DNA from: Candidatus Krumholzibacteriota bacterium | GTDB taxonomy: Bacteria; Krumholzibacteriota; Krumholzibacteriia; Krumholzibacteriales; Krumholzibacteriaceae | DNA length: 64,000 bases | NCBI GenBank assembly: GCA_016931295.1 | Contig: JAFGEZ010000034.1 | Coordinates: 1 to 64,000 of the forward strand | Direction of reading: 5' to 3' | In this document: in pieces, positions 26,344 to 34,340 of the stretch | Layout of the letters: each line of letters begins with the position of its first letter | Numbering within the stretch: position 1 is the stretch's first letter | Notes under the pieces: model-generated | What the model saw: the letters and a program-made list of their open reading frames with translations, nothing else | Told to the model about the DNA's origin: nothing | Database searches by the model: none | Position numbers and translations under genes: made by a program

Positions 26344-26835
26344 GTGAGCGAGAACAGCTTCGAACCCAGGATCGTCGGTTTTCTCTGCAACTGGTGTTCG
26401 TACACCGGGGCAGACCTGGCCGGGACCGCGCGCGTCAAGTACGCGCCGAACATCCGCTCGGTCCGCGTGATGTGCAGCGGCAGGATCGAGCCGACATTCA
26501 TCATCAAGGCCCTCTTCGAAGGGGCCGACGGCGTGCTCATCGCGGGGTGTCATCCCGGCGACTGCCACTACCAGGAGGGAAACTACAAGGCTCTCCGGCG
26601 GTACCGTCTTCTCAGGCGGATTCTCCCCGAATACGGCATCGATCCGGAGCGCATCCGTCTCGAGTGGGTCGCGGCGTCCGAGGGGGAGAAATTCGGACGG
26701 ATCGTCGATGAATTCACCGAGCAGATCAGGTCACTCGGTCCCCTGCGCATCAAGGATGCCGTCTTCGAGAGCATGAAGGACGACGTCGTCGAGCACGAGG
26801 GGGAGGGCGCGGAGAATACGGGAGAGGGCGCATGA
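26344..26835 (+). CDS. mvhD: F420-non-reducing hydrogenase iron-sulfur (delta) subunit, links hydrogenase to HdrA
   Basis: The 163-residue MvhD/FrhD-type protein has FLCNWCSYTGAD, VMCSGRIEPTFI and GCHPGDCHYQEGNYKA, whose cysteines hold a [2Fe-2S] cluster. It is the electrical connector between the MvhAG hydrogenase and HdrA. It starts at a GTG (26344) preceded by GAAGGGCGA. The C-terminal about 30 residues are acidic and poorly conserved. It overlaps mvhG by ATGA. Confidence 0.92.
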   Translation: MSENSFEPRIVGFLCNWCSYTGADLAGTARVKYAPNIRSVRVMCSGRIEPTFIIKALFEGADGVLIAGCHPGDCHYQEGNYKALRRYRLLRRILPEYGIDPERIRLEWVAASEGEKFGRIVDEFTEQIRSLGPLRIKDAVFESMKDDVVEHEGEGAENTGEGA

Positions 26836-27785
26836 AGCTGAAAACCGGCATCTACTGGGGGGCCGCCTGCGGCGGCTGCGACGTGGCCGTGCTCGATACG
26901 CACGAGAAGCTCCTCGACATCGCGGACCACATGGAGTTCTTCCTCTGGCCGTGCGCGATGGATTTCAAGTACGAGGATGTCAAGGCGCTCGATGACGACT
27001 TTCTCGACATCGTCCTGTACAACGGCGCGATCCGCAACTCGGAAAACGAGGAGATCGCCAGGCTGCTTCGCCGGAAGGGGAAGGTCATGGTCGCCGTGGG
27101 CGCCTGCGCGCACATCGGCGGCATCCCGGGCCTGGCGAATTTCTACACGCGCGACGACATCCTCAAACGCGTGTATATCGATTCCCCCTCGACGACGAAT
27201 GACGAGGGGACGCTCCCCGTCGAGCATTGGGCGAACGGTGACGAGAAGCTCGAACTGCCGCGTTTCTACAACACGGTGAAGACGCTCGACCAGGTGGTCG
27301 ATGTCGATTATTACCTGCCCGGTTGCCCGCCCGTGCCCCAGCAGATCGTCAATGCCCTGACGGCCGTATGGGAGGGCGCTCTGCCCCCGAAGGGATCGAT
27401 CATCGGAGCGGGCACGAAGACGCTCTGCGACGAATGCCCGCGCGTCAAGGAAGAGAAGATGATCCCGGCGATCAAGCGAACGCACATGATGATCCCGGAT
27501 CCGGAGCGATGCCTGCTCGAGCAGGGGCTCGTCTGTCTCGGGCCGGTCACCCGCGAAGGCTGCGGCGCGCGATGCATCAAGTCCGGCGTGCCGTGCCGCG
27601 GATGCTACGGCCCGCTCGACGAGGTGCCCGACATGGGCATGAAGATGCTCAGCGCGCTGGCTTCGGTGCTCGAGCCGAAGGAATTGAAGGAGATCGACGA
27701 GATCGTCGACATGATGGTCGATCCGTTGAGGACCTTTCATCGTTTCAGCATGGCGGCATCCATACTGAGGAGGAAAAACACATGA
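26832..27785 (+). CDS. mvhG: F420-non-reducing [NiFe] hydrogenase small subunit
   Basis: The 317-residue protein has the proximal-cluster motif YWGAACGGCDVAVLDTHEKL near the N-terminus, the ACAHIGGIPGLAN segment and LPGCPPVPQQI (about 165-175). Further Cys ligands lie in LCDECPRVKEEKM, RCLLEQGLVCLGP, GCGARCIKSGVPCRGCYGP. No Tat signal is present, so the enzyme is cytoplasmic, group 3c-like. It overlaps both neighbours by ATGA (mvhD before, mvhA after). Confidence 0.94.
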   Translation: MKLKTGIYWGAACGGCDVAVLDTHEKLLDIADHMEFFLWPCAMDFKYEDVKALDDDFLDIVLYNGAIRNSENEEIARLLRRKGKVMVAVGACAHIGGIPGLANFYTRDDILKRVYIDSPSTTNDEGTLPVEHWANGDEKLELPRFYNTVKTLDQVVDVDYYLPGCPPVPQQIVNALTAVWEGALPPKGSIIGAGTKTLCDECPRVKEEKMIPAIKRTHMMIPDPERCLLEQGLVCLGPVTREGCGARCIKSGVPCRGCYGPLDEVPDMGMKMLSALASVLEPKELKEIDEIVDMMVDPLRTFHRFSMAASILRRKNT

Positions 27786-29242
27786 AGCGCATCCAGATCG
27801 ACCCCATCACCCGACTGGAGGGCCACGGCAAGATCGCGATCTTCATCGACGACGACGGTTCGGTGAAGAACGCATATCTACAGATCCCCGAGCTGCGGGG
27901 ATTCGAGAAGTTCGTCGAGGGTCTCCCCGTCGAGGAGATCCCGAGGGTGATGCCTCGGATCTGCGGGGTTTGACCGGCCGCACATCATATGGCCTCGGGT
28001 AAGGCCGTCGACAACGTATACAACGTCACGATCCCGTCTCCGGCGAAGAAGCTGCGCGAACTCTATTACATGGCGCACTTCATCCACAGCCACGCGGCGC
28101 ATTTCTACGCCCTCGGCGCCCCCGACTTCGTCGTCGGCCCGGACGCGCCGAAGGCGAAGCGGAACGTGCTCGGCCTGATCGAGAAGGTCGGGCTGGAGAC
28201 GGGCAGGGAGGTCATCCGGCAACGGGCGATCTCGCAGGACATCCAGATCATCGTCGGAGGGCGCGCGACGCACCCCGTGTGGAACATCCCCGGCGGCGTG
28301 GCGAAAGCCCTCACCCCCGAGGAACGCGAGAAGCTGCGGCCGATGGCGCAGGACCAGCTCCTATTCGGGGAACTCGGGCTCAAGATCTTCGCGGACGTCG
28401 TTTTGAAGAACGAGGCGTACATGGACCTCGTTCTCGGCGACGGATACGAGCTGGTGACGAACTACATGGGGCTCGTCGACCAGAACAACCACGTGACCTT
28501 CTACGATGGCCGCGTCCGCGTGGTGGACACGATGGGCGAGGAGATCCTCACGTACACCGAGCCGGAGTACCTGGATCATATCGCGGAGCATGTCGAGCCG
28601 TACTCCTACCTGAAGTACCCGTACCTCAAGGCGCGCGGGTGGCACGGTTTCCAGGAGGGACAGGGGACGAGCATCTACCAGGCCGCGCCGCTGGCGCGCC
28701 TCAACGCCGCGGATGGCATGGCCACGCCGCGCGCGAACGAGGAATTCCAGAAGATGTTCGACACGCTCGGCGGGAAGCCGTCGCACAAGCTCATGGTGCA
28801 CCACTGGGCGCGTCTGATCGAGCTCCTCTACGCCGCGGAACGCCTGATCGAGCTCGTCGAGGACGACGAGATCATCGATCCGAACGTCCGCGTCATCCCG
28901 TCGACGACGCCGAACGAGGGGGTCGGGATCATCGAGGCGCCTCGCGGGACGCTCACGCACCATTTCAAGACCGACGAGAACGGCATCGTCACCGAGGCCA
29001 ACCTGATCGTCGGGACGACGAACAACAACGCCCCGATCTCGATGGCCGTGAAGAAGGCGGCGCAGAAGTTCATCGGGAAGGGCGGCGAGGTCACCGACGG
29101 GCTGCTCAACATGGTCGAGATGGCTTTCCGGCTGTTCGATCCCTGTTTCAGCTGCGCCACGCACAGTCTTCCAGGACAGATGCCCCTCGTGGTCGAGATA
29201 CGGAACGAGGAGGGAGAACTGCTCAATTCGGTTTCGCGGTAG
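27782..29242 (+). CDS. mvhA: [NiFe(Se)] hydrogenase large subunit with in-frame TGA read as selenocysteine
   Basis: The 486-residue large subunit of a group 3 hydrogenase binds the Ni-Fe active site. The frame from ATG 27782 (ITRLEGHGK near residue 9) runs to R59-I-C-G-V63, then meets TGA at 27971-27973. It continues in the same frame with PAAHHMASGKAVDNVYN and stays open for 422 further codons. The TGA takes the exact place of the second Cys in the N-terminal RxCGxCxxxH motif, so residue 64 is read as Sec. The C-terminal motif is all-Cys: DPCFSCATH (Cys455, Cys458, His461), followed by a 25-residue tail that the adjacent endopeptidase should remove. A SECIS-like stem-loop lies just downstream of the TGA. 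Alternatives are a sequencing error or a recent nonsense mutation; the exact Cys position and intact frame argue against decay. Confidence 0.85.
27971..28008 (+). other. Candidate bacterial SECIS element and Sec codon in mvhA
   Basis: The UGA at 27971-27973 is followed after 15 nt by a 7-bp stem: 27989-27995 (ATGGCCT) pairs with 28002-28008 (AGGCCGT, one G-U pair). The 6-nt apical loop CGGGTA is at 27996-28001. The GGG of the loop begins 23 nt after the UGA, within the range seen for SelB-binding bacterial SECIS hairpins such as fdhF. The stem lies in coding sequence of the same gene, as bacterial SECIS elements must. Confidence 0.7.
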
Positions 29243-29267
29243 CGGGTCGATCGCGAGGGAGATGTTG

Positions 29268-29774
29268 GTGAATACGATCGTCGTCGGTATGGGGAACACC
29301 CTGCTCAGTGACGACGGGGCAGGCGTGTTCGTCGCGCGCGCGCTGGAGACGCGTCTCGAGGGAGCGGCCGAGGTGCGCGAATCCGAGACGATGGGACTCG
29401 ATATCGTCGAGATGCTGCGCGGATACGACCGCGCGATCATCGTCGACACGATCATGCTCGAGGGGGAGGAACCCGGCACGGTCTTCCGCCTCACGGAAGA
29501 GGACATCCGGATCACGCCCCGCCTCGCGTCGGTTCACGACGTCGATCTCTTCACCTCTCTCGAACTCGGGCGCCGATTGCGGTTTCACATGCCGAGCGAG
29601 GTCGTTATATTCGCCGTGCAGGCGCGGGATCCGTACACCCTCTGCGAGGGGTGCCTGCCGGAAGTCGAACGGGTCCTTCCGGCGCTCGCGGACGAGGTGG
29701 CCGGCCTCGTGACGGGGCGTGGAAACGGGCGCGTCTCGATATCGCTCTCCGAAAGGAAGAACGGACGTGCATGA
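29268..29774 (+). CDS. Hydrogenase maturation endopeptidase (HyaD/HycI family)
   Basis: The 168-residue protease trims the C-terminal extension of the hydrogenase large subunit after nickel insertion. Motifs are VVGMGNTLLSDDGAGVFVAR with the Ni-probing Glu/Asp position, ESETMGLDIVEML, and ASVHDVDLF with the conserved His (about 91). VVIFAVQARDP and CEGCLPEV follow. The GTG at 29268 is 7 bp from GAGGGA; ATG 29262 is too close to it. Its substrate is almost certainly the 25-residue tail of the mvhA product just upstream. Confidence 0.88.
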   Translation: MNTIVVGMGNTLLSDDGAGVFVARALETRLEGAAEVRESETMGLDIVEMLRGYDRAIIVDTIMLEGEEPGTVFRLTEEDIRITPRLASVHDVDLFTSLELGRRLRFHMPSEVVIFAVQARDPYTLCEGCLPEVERVLPALADEVAGLVTGRGNGRVSISLSERKNGRA

Positions 29775-30129
29775 GGTCTCCCTCGCCCGGAACATGCTTT
29801 CCTCGGTGGAGGAGGCCGTCCGCCGCGAGGGGGGCGGAACGGTCAAGGTCGTGCACTGCAGGATCGGGGAACTCGCCGGCGTGAGCGTCGACGCGCTCTC
29901 TTTCGCCTTCGACGTCCTCTCCCGCGGCACGCCGGCCGAGGGCGGCCGGATCGAGTGCGAACGGATCCCCCTCAGGACGCGCTGCCGTGACTGCGGAAAG
30001 GAATTCGCTCCGGGCGAGGTCGTCCTCGCCTGTCCCGCGTGCGGGGGGCGGATGGATATCCGCAGTGGCAGGGAGATGGAAGTCGATTACATCCTCATGG
30101 ACGAGGAGAACGGCGAGCGCACCTCGTGA
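29767..30129 (+). CDS. hypA: Hydrogenase nickel incorporation protein HypA
   Basis: The 120-residue nickel metallochaperone has the invariant N-terminal Met-His-Glu (Ni ligand His2; initiated by GTG at 29767) and the zinc-binding pairs CRDCGKEF and CPACGGRM (about 77-100). It works with HypB to load nickel into the large subunit. The start overlaps the endopeptidase gene by 8 bp. The longer open frame from 29719 would destroy the essential MHE terminus. Confidence 0.93.
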   Translation: MHEVSLARNMLSSVEEAVRREGGGTVKVVHCRIGELAGVSVDALSFAFDVLSRGTPAEGGRIECERIPLRTRCRDCGKEFAPGEVVLACPACGGRMDIRSGREMEVDYILMDEENGERTS

Positions 30130-30145
30130 GGAACGGGGGAGGACA

Positions 30146-30808
30146 ATGCACCAGGTGAACGTCGGCGAGGACATGCGGGAACACAACCGCCGGATCGCCG
30201 CGGAGAACCGGGAGATGCTCCGGTCGCACGGCGTCGTTTCCCTCAACATCATGAGCGCGCCCGGAGCGGGGAAGACCTCGCTTCTCGTTCGCACGCTCCC
30301 CCATATCGGCGAGACGGCGCGGGTCGCCGTCATCGAGGGTGATCTCCAGACGAGCCGCGACGCGGAGCGCATCGCCGAGACGGGCGTGGCCGTGCACCAG
30401 ATCACGACGGGAGAGGTCTGCCATCTCGACGCCGCGATGGTGCACTCGGCGCTTCACCGGATCGATCTCGATCTGCTCGACCTGATCCTCGTCGAGAACG
30501 TCGGGAATCTCGTCTGCCCGGCGGAATTCGATCTCGGCGTCGACGGGCGGGTGATGCTGCTCAGCGTCACGGAGGGCGACGACAAGCCGCGGAAATACCC
30601 CCTGATGTTCATGCAGTCGAGACTCCTCGTACTCAACAAGATCGATCTGCTGCCGCACGTCGATTTCGATGTCGCGCGGGCGTCGGGCGAGGCGCGGGAA
30701 CTCAATCCGGATATCGAGATCATCGAGCTCTCCTGCCGCACGGGCGAGGGGTTCGAAAACTGGCTTTGGTGGCTCGACCGGTTTCGCAAGACGAACGGAG
30801 GCGCGTGA
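30146..30808 (+). CDS. hypB: Hydrogenase nickel incorporation GTPase HypB
   Basis: The 220-residue SIMIBI GTPase has Walker A SAPGAGKTSLL (about 37-47), Switch I EGDLQTSRDAERI, the interfacial metal site EVCHLDAAMVH, Switch II VENVGNLVCPAEFDLG and base-recognition VLNKIDLL. It lacks the N-terminal high-affinity CxxCGC nickel site and any His-rich storage stretch. GGGGGAGGAC precedes the ATG at 30146. The stop overlaps the hypC start (TGATG). Confidence 0.95.
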   Translation: MHQVNVGEDMREHNRRIAAENREMLRSHGVVSLNIMSAPGAGKTSLLVRTLPHIGETARVAVIEGDLQTSRDAERIAETGVAVHQITTGEVCHLDAAMVHSALHRIDLDLLDLILVENVGNLVCPAEFDLGVDGRVMLLSVTEGDDKPRKYPLMFMQSRLLVLNKIDLLPHVDFDVARASGEARELNPDIEIIELSCRTGEGFENWLWWLDRFRKTNGGA

Positions 30809-31071
30809 TGTGCCTCGGCATTCCCATGCGGATCGTCGAGGCGGAGGGGCCCGAGGCCGTCGTCGAATCGGGAGGCGTGCGCAAGAACGTCCGGCTCGAT
30901 CTCGTCGACGGGCTTCGCGTCGGCGACTACGTGCTCGTGCACACGGGGTACGCGATCGAACGGGTCGACGAGAAGGAAGCGCTCGAGACCCTCGATCTCA
31001 TCAGGCAGGTCCACGAGGCCGGCAGGCGGGGCGCGATCGATCCCGAAAGCGGATCGATTGAACGGCCATGA
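30808..31071 (+). CDS. hypC: Hydrogenase assembly chaperone HypC
   Basis: The 87-residue HypC/HybG-type chaperone starts with the diagnostic Met-Cys-Leu-Gly-Ile-Pro; the Cys carries the Fe(CN)2CO unit with HypD. VGDYVLVHTGYAIERVDEKE follows at about 43-62. It overlaps hypB at its start and hypD at its end (ATGA). It should serve the Sec-containing MvhA. Confidence 0.95.
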   Translation: MCLGIPMRIVEAEGPEAVVESGGVRKNVRLDLVDGLRVGDYVLVHTGYAIERVDEKEALETLDLIRQVHEAGRRGAIDPESGSIERP

Positions 31072-32180
31072 CGGACGATTTCCTCGAACGATTCCGCGAT
31101 CCCCGGACGGCGGCGTCGATCGCACGTACGCTCTCCGGGGTGGTCTTGTCCCGTCCCGTGACGATCATGCACGTCTGCGGAACGCACGAGCACACGATCG
31201 CACGCGAGGGGATCAGGTCGTTTCTGCCGGACAGACTCCGCCTCGTGGCGGGGCCGGGGTGCCCTGTCTGCGTCTGCCCGGCGGGGGACATCGATCTCGC
31301 CGTCGCCGCCGCGCGACTGGACGGCGTGATCGTAACGACCTTCGGCGACATGTTTCGCGTTCCGGCCACCGACGGTTCCCTCGAGGAGATGCGGGCGGCG
31401 GGCAGGGACGTCCGGGTCGTCTACTCGCCGCTCGACGCGGTCGACCTCGCGCGCGAGCATCCCGAACGGGAGGTCGTATTCATGGCGGTCGGTTTCGAGA
31501 CGACCGCCGGACCGATCGCCGCTTCGCTGCTCGCCGATCCTCCAAACAACTTCTCGATCATTCCATCGCTTCGGCTCGTGCCCCCCGTGATGCGGTTCCT
31601 GCTCGAGCGGGGAACGGGGCCGGTCGAGGGATTCCTCCTTCCAGGCCATGTCTCCACCGTGCTCGGACGCGCGGGGTACCGTTTTCTCGAGGAATACGGC
31701 GTTCCGGGGACCGTCGCCGGCTTCGAGTCGACGGACGTGCTGCTCGCCGTCCTCGATCTCGTTCGAGCGATCGAGGCGGGGCCCCCGTTCCGCGTGACGA
31801 ACCTCTACAGCCGCGTCGTGAGCGAGGATGGCAACGCCCGTGCGAAGGAGACGATCTCGCGCGTCTTCACCGAGGATGACGCGTCCTGGCGGGGGATCGG
31901 CGTCATCCCGCGATCGGGACTCCGGCCGGGTCCTGGATTCGAGCGGTTCGACGCCGTCCGGCGGTTGGGTCTCGTTCGTCCCGCTCATGCCGTCGACGTT
32001 CCTCCGGGATGCCTGTGCCACCGCGTCATTCTCGGAGACGCCGAGCCGGAGGAATGCGGCCTGTTCGGCACGGCGTGCACGATCCGGCGGCCGGCCGGTC
32101 CCTGCATGGTATCGAGCGAGGGAACCTGCCGGGCCAGGTTCGAGTACCGGCGGGCGCGAAGAGGACCCGAAAAACGTTGA
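31068..32180 (+). CDS. hypD: Hydrogenase formation protein HypD
   Basis: The 370-residue [4Fe-4S] scaffold for Fe(CN)2CO assembly shows MHVCGTHEHTIAREGIRSFL (about 34-53), AGPGCPVCVCP (about 64-74), FMAVGFETTAGP, EGFLLPGHVSTVLG and the C-terminal cluster ligands GCLCHRVILG, PEECGLFGTACT and GPCMVSSEGTCRA. It is the last gene of the operon: no hypE or hypF follows, so the cyanide-forming partners must be elsewhere in the genome. Confidence 0.95.
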   Translation: MTDDFLERFRDPRTAASIARTLSGVVLSRPVTIMHVCGTHEHTIAREGIRSFLPDRLRLVAGPGCPVCVCPAGDIDLAVAAARLDGVIVTTFGDMFRVPATDGSLEEMRAAGRDVRVVYSPLDAVDLAREHPEREVVFMAVGFETTAGPIAASLLADPPNNFSIIPSLRLVPPVMRFLLERGTGPVEGFLLPGHVSTVLGRAGYRFLEEYGVPGTVAGFESTDVLLAVLDLVRAIEAGPPFRVTNLYSRVVSEDGNARAKETISRVFTEDDASWRGIGVIPRSGLRPGPGFERFDAVRRLGLVRPAHAVDVPPGCLCHRVILGDAEPEECGLFGTACTIRRPAGPCMVSSEGTCRARFEYRRARRGPEKR

Positions 32181-32327
32181 CCGTGCAATCGGCGTACCGT
32201 AACCTGAAAAACCGTTGGGACGCTTCGAATATCCGGTGTTCGAGCCCGGTATGATTCTCCGGAAGCAGGGACGACCGGCGACGGCCGACCGTCCCGCCTC
32301 GGGGGGATCCGGGAAAGGAAGGAACCC

Positions 32328-33302
32328 ATGCAGGTGTATTTCGGCAAGCGTCCGGTGTCGTTCACCGGGCGGGCGGTCCAGAGGATCGTCCTCGTCGTCG
32401 TCGCGATCGTCCTCGTCACGTCGGCGTTCTACTCGATCGGGGCCGACGAGGTCGGCGTGATCCAGCGATTCGGCAAGTACGTCAGGCAGACCGAGCCGGG
32501 TCTGCACATGAAGGTTCCATTCGGAATCGAGACGGTGCGGAAGGTCAAGGTCAAGAAGGTCTTCAAGAGCGAATTCGGGTTCCGGACGATTCGGGCCGAC
32601 GTGCGCACGACGTACAGCCCGAAGAAGTTTCTCGAGGAGTCGCTCATGCTCACCGGTGACCTCAACGTCGCCGAGGTCGAGTGGATCGTCCAGTACAAGG
32701 TGAAGGACCCGTACAAGTTCCTCTTCAAGATGAAGGATCCGGTCGAAACGCTCCGGGCGATGTCGCAGGCCGTGATGCGGCGCATCGTCGGAGACAGGAC
32801 CGTCTCGGAGGTTCTCACCGTCGGCCGCGTCGAGGTCGCGAAGGAGGTCGAGATCGGCCTGCAGCAGCTCCTCGACAACTTCGACTCTGGATTGCAGATC
32901 GTCACGGTGAAGCTCCAGGACGTCAATCCTCCCGAGCAGGTGAAGACGGCCTTCAACGAGGTCAACCGCGCGAAACAGGACAAGGAGAAGATGATAAACG
33001 AGGCCTGGGAGGACTACAACAAGCGCATCCCGCGGGCGAAGGGCGAAGCGGAGCAGATGATCGCCGAGGCGGAGGGCTACGCTCTCCGCCGGGTCAACCG
33101 CGCGATGGGCGACGTCGCCCTCTTCAACCAGGTCTACCGGGAGTACCGGACGGCCCCCGACGTGACGCGCCGGCGGCTCTATCTCGAGGCGATGGGCGAG
33201 GTGCTGCCGAAGATCAAGGAGATATACATCGTCGACGAGAAGCAGAAGTCGATCCTGCCGCTTCTCGAACTCGACGGTCGCCCGAAGGGAGGTGGTCAGT
33301 GA
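32328..33302 (+). CDS. hflK: SPFH-domain membrane protease modulator HflK
   Basis: The 324-residue protein has one N-terminal membrane helix (about 17-36), the stomatin/prohibitin domain (SIGADEVGVIQRFGKYVRQT, GLHMKVPFGIETV) and a long Glu/Lys-rich helix (NRAKQDKEKMINEAWEDYNK) ending in a C-terminal cap. HflK and HflC form a cage around FtsH that controls its proteolysis. GGAAAGGAAGG precedes the ATG. The stop and the hflC start share one base, so the subunits are made in ratio. Confidence 0.88.
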   Translation: MQVYFGKRPVSFTGRAVQRIVLVVVAIVLVTSAFYSIGADEVGVIQRFGKYVRQTEPGLHMKVPFGIETVRKVKVKKVFKSEFGFRTIRADVRTTYSPKKFLEESLMLTGDLNVAEVEWIVQYKVKDPYKFLFKMKDPVETLRAMSQAVMRRIVGDRTVSEVLTVGRVEVAKEVEIGLQQLLDNFDSGLQIVTVKLQDVNPPEQVKTAFNEVNRAKQDKEKMINEAWEDYNKRIPRAKGEAEQMIAEAEGYALRRVNRAMGDVALFNQVYREYRTAPDVTRRRLYLEAMGEVLPKIKEIYIVDEKQKSILPLLELDGRPKGGGQ

Positions 33303-34252
33303 TGAACGCAGGACGTTTCTTCGGGTTTCTCGCGCTCCTGATCATCGTCATCGCCGTGCTGTCGAACACCTTCTACACGCTGAGCGAATCGGAGCAGGCG
33401 ATCGTCACCCAGTTCGGCAAGCCGATCGGCGGCGCCATCGTCAAGGCGGGGCTGCACGTGAAAGTGCCCTTCGTCCAGACGCTGCACCGTTTCGAGAAGC
33501 GGATCCTGATCTGGGACGGTTCGGCCGACCAGATCCCCACCTCCGACAAGAAGTACATATACCTCGATACGACGGCGCGCTGGCGGATCGTCGATCCGCT
33601 GATCTTCTACCAGTCGGTCGGCAACATACGCGGAGCGATGGGGCGCCTCGACGATATCGTCGATTCGGCCGCGCGGGACGTCGTATCCCGCTACCTTCTG
33701 ATCGAAGTGGTCCGGAACTCCAACCGCATCCTCGACACGGAAATCGAGGAGACGGAGATCGACGAGGGGGGGACCGCATCCCTCGAACGGATCGAGGTCG
33801 GACGCGAGGAGATCACGAAAGAGGTGATCGCGCGCGCGTCGGAACTCGTGCCCCAGTACGGCATCGAGCTTCTCGACGTCCAGATCAAGGGACTCAACTA
33901 CATCGAGGACGTGCGCAAGAAGGTCTACGAGCGCATGAACTCCGAGCGGCAGCGGATCGCCTCGAAATACCGCTCCGAGGGAGAGGGCAAGCGGGCCGAG
34001 ATCGTCGGGATGAAGGAGCGCGAACTCAACCGCATCCAGTCCGAGGCGTACCGGAAGAGCCAGGAGATCCGCGGAGAGGCGGACGCGAAAGCGACGAGGA
34101 TATACGCCGACGCCTACAAGCAGGATCCCGAGTTCTACTCCCTGCTCAAGACGCTCGAGATCTACCGCACGACGATCGGCGAGAACTCGCGAGCGATCCT
34201 CACGACCGACAGCGACATCTACCGCTATCTCAAGACGACCGGGAGGCGGTAA
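33302..34252 (+). CDS. hflC: SPFH-domain membrane protease modulator HflC
   Basis: The 316-residue partner of HflK has an N-terminal membrane helix (FFGFLALLIIVIAVLSNTFY, about 5-24), then TLSESEQAIVTQFGKPIG and GLHVKVPFVQTLHRFEKRIL. The HflC signature QIKGLNYIEDVRKKVYERM, the KYRSEGEGKRAEI coiled coil and ADAYKQDPEFYSLLKTLEIY follow. All the usual HflC blocks are present in order. A 12-bp hairpin lies directly after the gene. Confidence 0.92.
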   Translation: MNAGRFFGFLALLIIVIAVLSNTFYTLSESEQAIVTQFGKPIGGAIVKAGLHVKVPFVQTLHRFEKRILIWDGSADQIPTSDKKYIYLDTTARWRIVDPLIFYQSVGNIRGAMGRLDDIVDSAARDVVSRYLLIEVVRNSNRILDTEIEETEIDEGGTASLERIEVGREEITKEVIARASELVPQYGIELLDVQIKGLNYIEDVRKKVYERMNSERQRIASKYRSEGEGKRAEIVGMKERELNRIQSEAYRKSQEIRGEADAKATRIYADAYKQDPEFYSLLKTLEIYRTTIGENSRAILTTDSDIYRYLKTTGRR

Positions 34253-34260
34253 CCGCTCTA

Positions 34261-34289
34261 TCGCCGGGTGGCGCGCCGCCACCCGGCGA
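34261..34289 (+). terminator. Strong hairpin after hflC
   Basis: A perfect 12-bp stem, TCGCCGGGTGGC (34261-34272) and GCCACCCGGCGA (34278-34289), has a 5-nt loop. There is no T-tract, so it may be a terminator that needs help, or a stabilising 3' end. Confidence 0.5.
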
Positions 34290-34340
34290 TGCACCACATC
34301 CCCGCGCGGCACGGAGCGGCGGGATCGAAAGGGGGATGGC

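Noticed and set aside
27989-29242. Separate hydrogenase gene starting at the ATG of 27989, with 27782-27973 as a broken upstream fragment
   Set aside because: Both parts are in the same frame, the break is a single TGA at a conserved Cys position, no SD precedes 27989, and a protein starting there would lack the N-terminal nickel ligands. Recoding explains it better.
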